Shown here: piece after piece, positions 47,988 through 54,948 of the stretch | Layout: each line of letters opens with the position of its first letter | How positions within the stretch are numbered: position 1 is the stretch's first letter | Assembly (NCBI RefSeq): GCF_003115775.1 | Contig: NZ_QEES01000002.1 | Location: 620,001 to 684,000 of the forward strand | Source of the DNA: Cellulomonas sp. WB94 | GTDB taxonomy: Bacteria > Actinomycetota > Actinomycetes > Actinomycetales > Cellulomonadaceae | DNA: 64,000 bases | Direction of reading: 5' to 3' | The notes under the pieces: generated by a model | Told to the model about the DNA's origin: nothing | Databases searched by the model: none | What the model saw: only the letters and a program-made list of their open reading frames with translations | Program-made: the position numbers and the translations under genes

Positions 47988-48074
47988 GCACCCAGGCGAA
48001 CGGTGCGACGGCGCAATGCTGCGGCCGCTCCCCGGTGGTTCAGTCCACCTCAGGTACGCCAGTCACGGCCGGGG
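47988..48074 (-). ncRNA. ZTP (pfl) riboswitch controlling purH
   Basis: On the minus strand: GGCCGTGACTGGCG, a hairpin GGTGGACTGAACCACC, CCGGGGAGCGGCC, a variable stem-loop and TTCGCCTGGGTG (CGCCTGGG at 47991-47998). These match the pfl motif core in order and spacing. The stretch CTCGGGTC just after the aptamer can pair with GACCCGGGAG, which holds the purH ribosome-binding site, suggesting control of translation (inference). The substrate-derived ligand ZTP reports low formyl-THF, the co-substrate of PurH. Confidence 0.88.
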
Positions 48075-48080
48075 CCGAGT

Positions 48081-48824
48081 CTACCCGAGCAGGTCGACGT
48101 GCAGCCCGACTCCTGCGGCCGCCGTCGCGATCATCGCGTCGAACACCCCGGGGAAGTCGTCGGCGACCCGGTGCAGGTGACCGTAGAGCTCGGCCGTCAG
48201 CCCGCCGATGAGCGAGGCGAACAGCGTGAACGACCGGACGACGGCGCGCGCGGTCTCGGCCGGGACGTCCCTTGGTGCACCCATCCCGGCGAACGTGAAC
48301 ACCTCCGCCGTCACGAGCCCGGCCGGGTCGAAGTCCGGTCCCGCGGGGGTCAGCGAGCCGTCGTCGAACCCCTCGAGCATGATCGAGACGATGACCGCCC
48401 AGATCCGCAGCGCCGCGGCGACGGTGTCCTGCGGCGCCTGGTACCCGGGCACCGGGGTGCCGTAGATCAGCTCGAACGAGTGCCGGTTCGCGAGCGCCCA
48501 GCCGCGCACGGCCCGAGCGACGGCCAGCCAGGTCTGCGCGGGCGAGGAACCGGCGGCCCGCGCGCGCGACGCGGCCTCCTCGGCGACGTGCCCGACGGCG
48601 TCGTAGGCCTCGACGATCAGGAGCGTGAGCAGCGCGTCCCGGGACTCGACGTAGCGGTAGACCGCCGACGACGAGACGCCGAGGTCGCGCGCCACCGCCC
48701 GCAGCGACAGGTTCGCTGCGCCGTCGGTTCCGAGGCGTTCGCGAGCCGACGCGAGGAGCTCGCTCATGACCTCGGCCCGGGCGCGTTCGCGGGCACCTCT
48801 CGGCGCGTTGGGGCGGTCCTCCAC
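48081..48824 (-). CDS. TetR/AcrR-family transcriptional regulator
   Basis: A 247-residue one-component regulator. The N-terminal TetR helix-turn-helix (GAANLSLRAVARDLGVSSSAVYRYVESRDALL, about 33-65) is followed by an alpha-helical ligand domain resembling the TetR C-terminal WHG type (RGWALANRHSFELIYGTPVPGYQAP). GTG 48824 is used; no ribosome-binding site is visible. It is divergent from an NAD-dependent epimerase-like gene, and the 128-base gap between them holds three AGAGC-N3-GCTCT palindromes, so it very probably represses the epimerase gene and perhaps itself. The pair separates purH from purN. The ligand is unknown. Confidence 0.87.
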   Translation of the reverse strand: MEDRPNAPRGARERARAEVMSELLASARERLGTDGAANLSLRAVARDLGVSSSAVYRYVESRDALLTLLIVEAYDAVGHVAEEAASRARAAGSSPAQTWLAVARAVRGWALANRHSFELIYGTPVPGYQAPQDTVAAALRIWAVIVSIMLEGFDDGSLTPAGPDFDPAGLVTAEVFTFAGMGAPRDVPAETARAVVRSFTLFASLIGGLTAELYGHLHRVADDFPGVFDAMIATAAAGVGLHVDLLG

Positions 48825-48861
48825 CGGACGAGTGTGATCGACGCGAGCAGTGTTCGCAAGC

Positions 48862-48930
48862 GAGAGCGGTGCTCTTGACGTGGATCCACATGAGGTGCGA
48901 GCATCGCTCTAATTCGAGAGCACCGCTCTC
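48862..48930. promoter_or_regulatory. Triple palindromic operator between tetR and the epimerase gene
   Basis: AGAGC-GGT-GCTCT (48863-48875), CGAGC-ATC-GCTCT (48898-48910) and AGAGC-ACC-GCTCT (48917-48929) are three copies of one 13-base palindrome. The outer two also form a perfect 14-base inverted repeat with each other. A -10-like TCTAAT (48908-48913) lies between copies two and three, and TTGACG (48875-48880) abuts copy one, so binding would block the promoter. Confidence 0.75.
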
Positions 48931-48952
48931 CCTTGAATCCCAGGAGCACGCC

Positions 48953-49936
48953 ATGACCCGCCATGTCATCGTCGGCAAGGGCCCCATCGGCTCGACGCTC
49001 GCCCGTCAGCTCGCGGATGCGGGGGACGAGGTCCTCGTCCTCAGCCGCACAGGCTCACCCAGCGCGCCCACGACGCCCGGCGCGAGCACGGAGCCGCCGA
49101 TCCGGCACGCCGCGGTCGACAGCGCCGACGCCGCCGCGCTCACCCGTGCAGCCCAGGGCGCCGACGTCCTCTACAACTGCGTCAACCCCGCCTACCACCG
49201 CTGGCCGACGCTCTGGCCGCCGATCGCCGACGCCATCCTGGCCGCGGCCGAGTCCACGGGAGCCGTCCTCGTCACCACCGGCAACCTGTACGGGTACGGG
49301 GCCGGCACCCAGCTCATGCGCGAGGACTCTCCGCTCGCGTCCGGCGAGACGAAGGGCCTCGTGCGGGCCGCGATGTGGCGCGAGGCCGAGCGACGCCATC
49401 GGGACGGTCGGGTGCGGGCGACCGAGGTCCGTGGCAGCGACTACCTCGGCCCCGGCGCCCAGGCCCAGTCGCACGCCGGGGCCCGCATGCTCGAACCGTT
49501 GCTCGCGGGTCGTCCGCTGCATCCCATCGGGGCGGCCGACGCGCCCCACACCTGGACCTACCTGGCCGACTTCGCCCGTGCGCTCGCCGCCGCGGGGACC
49601 ACCGAGGCCGCCTGGGGCCATGCCTGGCACGTCCCGTCGCCCCAGGCGCTGACCTTCCGCCAGCTGGCGGTGATGGTCGCCGACGCCGCGGGCGCACCCC
49701 AGCCCCGGATCCGTCCGCTCCCGATGACGGCCGTCCGGCTGCTCGGGATCGGCTCGCCGATGCTGCGCGAGGTGTACGCCGTGGGCTACCAGTTCGTCGA
49801 GCCGTTCGTCATGGACTCGACGGCCTCCCAGGGCGTGCTCGGGCTCACGCCGACCCCGTGGGACACGATCGTTGCGGAGACGCTCGCGTGGTGGGGCAGC
49901 CGGTCCGCCGACACCCCGTCGGCAGCCCGGCGCTGA
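48953..49936 (+). CDS. NAD(P)-dependent epimerase/dehydratase (extended-SDR-like)
   Basis: A 327-residue Rossmann protein. The nucleotide-binding glycine motif is unusual, VIVGKGPIGSTLARQL (GxGxIG, atypical-SDR style), with the acceptor loop VLSRTG. TTGNLYGYG near residue 108 is the S/T-x-N-x-Y-G active-site region. No classical YxxxK is seen, since the expected site reads LVRAAMWREAE, so catalysis may differ or be lost; it may act as a nucleotide-binding or isoflavone-reductase-like protein. ATG 48953 has AGGAG six bases upstream. It is controlled, in all likelihood, by the divergent TetR protein through the triple operator. The substrate is unknown. Confidence 0.8.
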   Translation: MTRHVIVGKGPIGSTLARQLADAGDEVLVLSRTGSPSAPTTPGASTEPPIRHAAVDSADAAALTRAAQGADVLYNCVNPAYHRWPTLWPPIADAILAAAESTGAVLVTTGNLYGYGAGTQLMREDSPLASGETKGLVRAAMWREAERRHRDGRVRATEVRGSDYLGPGAQAQSHAGARMLEPLLAGRPLHPIGAADAPHTWTYLADFARALAAAGTTEAAWGHAWHVPSPQALTFRQLAVMVADAAGAPQPRIRPLPMTAVRLLGIGSPMLREVYAVGYQFVEPFVMDSTASQGVLGLTPTPWDTIVAETLAWWGSRSADTPSAARR

Positions 49937-49937
49937 C

Positions 49938-50609
<672 letters not shown>

Positions 50610-50616
50610 AGGCCCG

Positions 50617-50622
50617 ACCCTA
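50617..50622 (-). promoter_or_regulatory. -10 element (TAGGGT) deciding the purN start
   Basis: TAGGGT on the minus strand is followed by seven bases and GTG 50609. The frame is open much further upstream, so this element fixes the start. Confidence 0.6.
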
Positions 50623-50693
50623 GCGGCCTGCGGGTCGCCGTCGGGCGGCCGGTCGACGTGCGGGCACTGCGCCGCCGACCTCGGCGCATGGGC

Positions 50694-50699
50694 GAGAAT
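50694..50699 (+). promoter_or_regulatory. -10 element (GAGAAT) of the small membrane-protein gene
   Basis: GAGAAT is followed by six bases and GTG 50706. It is divergent from the purN promoter about 75 bases away. Confidence 0.5.
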
Positions 50700-50705
50700 G
50701 CTCGG

Positions 50706-51254
50706 GTGAGCAACCCGTACGCACCGCCGTCCGGCGATCGCCCACGCGCCGACCAGCGCCCCGACCCGCTGATCGGCCCCCGCGGAACCGGACCGGCGAC
50801 TGGGCCGGGCCGTACCCCCGCACCCCAGCGGCCGCCCGCCGCCCCGCCCCGCCCACCGGATCCCGAGGCGGTGGTGCGCGGGAGCCGTCAGATCGTGCAC
50901 TTCGGCCTGTTCATGCTCGCCGCGATCCTGCTGAGCGTGCTGAACCTGCCGTGGAAGGTCGCGTCGCTCGCGTTCCTCACCGCAGCCGTCGTGACGGGGA
51001 TCCGCGCACTCGTGACGATCATCCGGGGACGGGTGCGCGGCTCGCTGGTGCCGATGCTCGTCCTCGGGCTCGTGTTCGCGATGCTCTTCTCGATGACGCT
51101 GCTGGCGACGTTCGCGACGTGGCCGCTGCAGGTGAAGCAGCAGGAGTGCCTGCGTGGCGCGCTGACGATCTCCGCGAAGGCGGCGTGCCAGCACGAGCTC
51201 GAGCAGGGCCTGAAGGACTGGGAGCAGCAGTTGCGCCGGTCCACGGGCGGCTGA
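50706..51254 (+). CDS. Uncharacterised membrane protein with Pro-rich N-terminus
   Basis: A 182-residue protein I do not recognise. Residues 1-60 are disordered and rich in Pro, Arg and Gly (starting SNPYAPPSGDRPR). Three hydrophobic helices follow (HFGLFMLAAILLSVLNL; VASLAFLTAAVVTGIRALV; LVPMLVLGLVFAMLFSMTLLATF). The end is a short extracellular or cytosolic helix with two cysteines (QECLRGAL, KAACQHEL) that could form a disulfide. GTG 50706 follows a leaderless-type -10; the frame is open far upstream and the start is fixed by this and the typical SNPYAPP opening. It lies between purN and DUF6350, a conserved neighbourhood in Micrococcales as far as I recall. Confidence 0.75.
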   Translation: MSNPYAPPSGDRPRADQRPDPLIGPRGTGPATGPGRTPAPQRPPAAPPRPPDPEAVVRGSRQIVHFGLFMLAAILLSVLNLPWKVASLAFLTAAVVTGIRALVTIIRGRVRGSLVPMLVLGLVFAMLFSMTLLATFATWPLQVKQQECLRGALTISAKAACQHELEQGLKDWEQQLRRSTGG

Positions 51255-51287
51255 CTGCCACCTCTCGACCGCTGACCGCCCTGCCGG

Positions 51288-51306
51288 ACCGGGTGCCTCC
51301 CGGTCA
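51288..51306. terminator. Bidirectional terminator between converging genes
   Basis: GACCGGG-TGCCT-CCCGGTC is a perfect seven-base stem at 51288-51306, between the small membrane-protein gene and the DUF6350 gene. An overlapping outer pairing GCTGACCG/CGGTCAGC is possible. Confidence 0.65.
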
Positions 51307-51308
51307 GC

Positions 51309-52646
51309 TCACTCGGTCGGCTCGTCCGAGGGCCTGCCTGGCCGGACCGGGCGCACCGTCGCCGGCTCGGGGCTGTCCGAGCCGCGGGCGAGCGCGTCGT
51401 GCCACGCCCGGCCGACCCGCGCCTTCACCGCTGGGTCGAACGGGAGCACCGCGAGGAACGTGCCGATCAGGATGCCGGCGGCGATCGCGGCCCCGACGAC
51501 CAGCCCGGACGCGCCCACGTCTGCCATCCGCCCCGGTCCGAGCGTGCCGCTCGCGAGCACGACGAGGAGCCCCGCTCCCCCACCGGCCACGACGGCCGCC
51601 GCGACGCACGCCAGGACGGCGTCGGTCCACCGCTCGGAGACGAGCCGGCGCTGCAGCCACGCACCCGCGACGACACCGGCCACGACCAGCACCAGGGGCA
51701 CCGCGGTGAGCAGCCCGCCGGCAGAGTCGGGCTGCGGCAGGGCCCCCAGGAGCGGGATCGCCGGCAACGGACCGGACACGACGGCGGCTCCTGAGAACAC
51801 CGTGCCGGTCCCCACGTGGAACCCGGGACCCGCGAGCCACGACAACGCCCACACGACGAGGTTCGGCACGTAGGCGACCTCGGCGACGGCGAGCACGCTG
51901 CCACCGACCGGGTCCAGCCCGAGCGAGGCGATGATGTCGGTGATCGTCGTGCGTCCTGCCAGCACCCACAGGACGACCGTGGCCGACGCGGCCACCAGGA
52001 GCATCGCGACCGCGAGCGTCCCGGCGGCGCCGCCCGCGCGGAACGCTCGCGGGAGCCTCGACCACGCCGGCCGCAGGACGTCACGCAGGGGTCGCGCCTC
52101 GGGCCGGCGCGCGAGGCCTCCGGCGAGCCCGAGGCCCGAGACGACCACCGCACCGAGCGCCGCGAGGAGCGCGTCGGCGACCGACGCGCGGACCAGCAGT
52201 GCGACGCCGACGGCGATCGCCGTGTACCCGCCGACCCCGGCCGCCCAGGACAGCGCTGTCGCGTTCCCCGACCGCCGTGCTGACACGTAGCACGTGAAGA
52301 CCGCGAGCAGGGTGATCCCCAGGGGCGTCAACGTGAGCACGTCGCCCGCCACGGTCAGGGGGACGCCGTGCGCGAGCAGCCACACGGCCCCGCCGAACGC
52401 CACGGGTCGCGTCCAGGGGACGCCGGCGTTCGTGGGGTCCGCCGACGTCACGACGTACGCCGTCACGGTGGGCAGCACGACGACGAGCAGGGACAGCAGC
52501 GCGCCCTGCAGCCCGGCGAGCAGACCACCGACCCACCGAGGTGCACCGTCGAGGTCGCTCGCGAAGAACCGCGGGGTGCCGTCGTCGGACGTCAGGACGC
52601 GCCGGCGCAGCCGGTCGAGCCGGTCGGTACCAGACGGGTCGCTCAC
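51309..52646 (-). CDS. DUF6350 (PerM-like) polytopic membrane protein
   Basis: A 445-residue protein with about ten membrane helices and a cytosolic C-terminal tail (RPVRPGRPSDEPTE), matching the DUF6350 family of actinobacteria, which is usually encoded next to purN. The mycobacterial relative is named PerM, a cell-division-linked membrane protein; transfer of that role here is inference. The start is GTG 52646, with GACCAT six bases upstream fitting a leaderless start. It follows sucD on the same strand beyond a terminator, so it is transcribed separately. Confidence 0.82.
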   Translation of the reverse strand: MSDPSGTDRLDRLRRRVLTSDDGTPRFFASDLDGAPRWVGGLLAGLQGALLSLLVVVLPTVTAYVVTSADPTNAGVPWTRPVAFGGAVWLLAHGVPLTVAGDVLTLTPLGITLLAVFTCYVSARRSGNATALSWAAGVGGYTAIAVGVALLVRASVADALLAALGAVVVSGLGLAGGLARRPEARPLRDVLRPAWSRLPRAFRAGGAAGTLAVAMLLVAASATVVLWVLAGRTTITDIIASLGLDPVGGSVLAVAEVAYVPNLVVWALSWLAGPGFHVGTGTVFSGAAVVSGPLPAIPLLGALPQPDSAGGLLTAVPLVLVVAGVVAGAWLQRRLVSERWTDAVLACVAAAVVAGGGAGLLVVLASGTLGPGRMADVGASGLVVGAAIAAGILIGTFLAVLPFDPAVKARVGRAWHDALARGSDSPEPATVRPVRPGRPSDEPTE

Positions 52647-52652
52647 CCCACC

Positions 52653-52658
52653 ATGGTC
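52653..52658 (-). promoter_or_regulatory. -10 element (GACCAT) for the DUF6350 gene
   Basis: GACCAT on the minus strand is followed by six bases and GTG 52646; no ribosome-binding site is present. The hexamer is a poor -10 match, so confidence is modest. Confidence 0.4.
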
Positions 52659-52684
52659 GCCGCTCGGACGCGACCGACGAGCCA

Positions 52685-52722
52685 ACCGGCCCGGCGCGCC
52701 GTGGGTGTCGCGCCGGCCCGGT
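52685..52722 (-). terminator. Terminator of sucCD
   Basis: A 14-base stem with one mismatch (ACCGGCCCGGCGCG, 52685-52698, with 52709-52722) and a ten-base loop begins one base after the sucD stop. Confidence 0.75.
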
Positions 52723-52723
52723 G

Positions 52724-53614
52724 TCAGGAGAGCAGCGCGCGGGCGAGCGCGGCCGTCTCGCTCGGCGTCTTGCCGACCTTGACCCCCGCGGCCTCGAGGG
52801 CCTCCTTCTTCGCCTGCGCGGTGCCGGCCGAGCCGGACACGATCGCGCCGGCGTGGCCCATCGTCTTGCCCTCGGGCGCGGTGAACCCGGCGACGTAGCC
52901 GACGACCGGCTTCGTGACGTGCGCCTTGATGTACGCCGCGGCACGCTCCTCGGCGTCCCCGCCGATCTCGCCGATGAGGACGATGACCTCGGTCTCGGGG
53001 TCGGCCTCGAACGCCTCGAGCGCGTCGATGTGAGTCGTGCCGATGATCGGGTCGCCGCCGATGCCGATCGCGGTCGAGAACCCGAGGTCCCGCAGCTCGT
53101 ACATCATCTGGTACGTCAACGTGCCGGACTTCGAGACGAGACCGATCCTGCCCGGTCCGGTGATGTCGGCCGGGATGATGCCGACGTTGGACTTTCCGGG
53201 ACTGATCAGGCCGGGGCAGTTCGGGCCGATCAGCCGCGTGCCCTTGGCCCGCGCGTACGTGAAGAACTCGGCCGTGTCCGCGACCGGGACGCCCTCGGTG
53301 ATGATGACCGCGAGGGGGATGCCGGCGTCGACCGCCTCGATGACCGCGGCCTTGGTGTGGGCCGGCGGCACGAAGATGACGGACACGTCGGCCCCGGTCG
53401 CGGCGATGGCCTCGGCCACCGTGCCGAACACCGGGACCGCGACGGTCGCGCCGTCGGCCGTCGGGAAGTCGACCGACGTGCCCGCCTTGCGCGGGTTCAC
53501 GCCGCCGACGACCTGGGTGCCGCCCGCGAGCATGCGCGTCGTGTGCTTCTGGCCCTCGGAGCCCGTCATGCCCTGGACGATGACCTTGGAGGACTCGGTC
53601 AGAAAGATCGCCAT
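52724..53614 (-). CDS. sucD: Succinyl-CoA synthetase alpha subunit (ADP-forming)
   Basis: A 296-residue subunit that binds CoA and carries the phospho-histidine. The N-terminal CoA-binding fold includes [19 protein letters not shown] and [10 protein letters not shown], and the ligase domain [14 protein letters not shown] and [10 protein letters not shown]. The active His is in [14 protein letters not shown] (about residue 245). With SucC it makes succinate and ATP from succinyl-CoA in the TCA cycle. ATG 53614 lies 39 bases after the sucC stop, with a weak ribosome-binding site (GAGACGAGAG). Length is normal. Confidence 0.96.
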   Translation of the reverse strand: MAIFLTESSKVIVQGMTGSEGQKHTTRMLAGGTQVVGGVNPRKAGTSVDFPTADGATVAVPVFGTVAEAIAATGADVSVIFVPPAHTKAAVIEAVDAGIPLAVIITEGVPVADTAEFFTYARAKGTRLIGPNCPGLISPGKSNVGIIPADITGPGRIGLVSKSGTLTYQMMYELRDLGFSTAIGIGGDPIIGTTHIDALEAFEADPETEVIVLIGEIGGDAEERAAAYIKAHVTKPVVGYVAGFTAPEGKTMGHAGAIVSGSAGTAQAKKEALEAAGVKVGKTPSETAALARALLS

Positions 53615-53653
53615 GTCAGTTGTTTCTCTCGTCTCGTGAAGAAGTCAGGGGGC

Positions 53654-54829
53654 TCAGGCGTTGGCCAGCTCGGCGGCCTTGTCGGCCCCACCGTCCATCG
53701 TGTCCGCGAGCGTCACGAGGGGGTGCGCGGCGTCGGCGAGGATCCGGCGGCCCTCGACGACGTTGTTGCCGTCCAGCCGCACGACGAGCGGCTTCGTCGC
53801 GTGGTCGCCGAGGATCTCGAGCGCGGCGACGATGCCGTTGGCGACCGCGTCGCACGCCGTGATGCCACCGAAGACGTTGACGAACACGGACTTGACCTGC
53901 GGGTCGGACAGGATGATGTCGAGCCCGGCGGCCATGACCTCGGCCGACGCGCCGCCCCCGATGTCGAGGAAGTTCGCGGGCCGCACCCCGCCGTGCGCCT
54001 CGCCCGCGTACGCGACGACGTCCAGCGTGCTCATGACGAGCCCCGCCCCGTTGCCGATGATGCCGACCGAGCCGTCGAGCTTGACGTAGTTGAGCGACTT
54101 CTCCTTGGCGCGCGCCTCGAGCGGGTCCGCTGCGGCGGCGTCCTCGAGCTCGGCGTGGTCGGGGTGACGGAAGCCGGCGTTCTCGTCGAGCGTGACCTTG
54201 CCGTCGAGCGCGACGATGTCGCCGGCGTCGGTGAGCACGAGCGGGTTGACCTCGACCAGCGTTGCGTCCTCGCCCTGGTACACGTCCCAGAGCCGCTGCA
54301 GCACGACGGCGACCTTCGGGGCGACGTCGGCGTCGAAGCCCGCGGCCGCCACGATCTCGTCGGCCTTCGCCTGGTCGATGCCGACCAGCGGGTCGACGGC
54401 GACCTTCGCGAGGGCGTCGGGGCGCTCGACCGCGAGCTGCTCGATCTCCATGCCGCCCTCGACGCTCGCCATCGCGAGGCACCGGCGCTCGGCCCGGTCG
54501 AGCAGCACCGAGAAGTAGTACTCCTTGGCGATCTTCGCGCCCGCGGCGATCATCACGCGGTGGACCGTGTGGCCCTTGATGTCCATGCCGAGGATCTCGG
54601 ATGCCTTGGCCTCGGCGTCGTCGGCCGACGTGGCGAGCTTGACGCCACCCGCCTTGCCGCGACCGCCGACCTTGACCTGCGCCTTGACGACGACGACACC
54701 CGGTCCGCCGCCGAGCAGCTGCTCGGCGCCCGCGCGGGCCTCCTCGGGTGTGGTGGCGACGACGCCGCCGAGCACGGGCACGCCGTGCTTCTCGAAGATG
54801 TCACGTGCCTGGTACTCGAACAGGTCCAC
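53654..54829 (-). CDS. sucC: Succinyl-CoA synthetase beta subunit
   Basis: A 391-residue ATP-grasp subunit providing nucleotide and succinate binding. Visible: [19 protein letters not shown], the [21 protein letters not shown] loop, [25 protein letters not shown], and the succinate-binding [18 protein letters not shown] 54829 is the start, with GAAGGA about ten bases upstream. It heads sucCD. A motif shared with the icd promoter abuts a -10-like GATAGT about 80 bases upstream, and TACGAT lies closer to the gene. Confidence 0.96.
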   Translation of the reverse strand: MDLFEYQARDIFEKHGVPVLGGVVATTPEEARAGAEQLLGGGPGVVVVKAQVKVGGRGKAGGVKLATSADDAEAKASEILGMDIKGHTVHRVMIAAGAKIAKEYYFSVLLDRAERRCLAMASVEGGMEIEQLAVERPDALAKVAVDPLVGIDQAKADEIVAAAGFDADVAPKVAVVLQRLWDVYQGEDATLVEVNPLVLTDAGDIVALDGKVTLDENAGFRHPDHAELEDAAAADPLEARAKEKSLNYVKLDGSVGIIGNGAGLVMSTLDVVAYAGEAHGGVRPANFLDIGGGASAEVMAAGLDIILSDPQVKSVFVNVFGGITACDAVANGIVAALEILGDHATKPLVVRLDGNNVVEGRRILADAAHPLVTLADTMDGGADKAAELANA

Positions 54830-54906
54830 CTGGCTTGGTCCTTCCGTCGACCCGCGCGTGGCCTGGTCTGGCCGCGCCGCCCAGTCGATCGTAACCGCGC
54901 GGGCGA

Positions 54907-54923
54907 ACTATCTTCACATCGAG
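54907..54923 (-). promoter_or_regulatory. sucC promoter region: CTCGATGTGAAG motif abutting GATAGT
   Basis: On the minus strand CTCGATGTGAAG (54912-54923) runs into a -10-like GATAGT (54907-54912). The icd promoter has CTTGATGTCGAG in the same place. The motif is part of a wider inverted repeat ACATC-N4-GATGT (54916-54929). Confidence 0.45.
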
Positions 54924-54948
54924 AGATGTCGTCTCGGACACACCGTGG

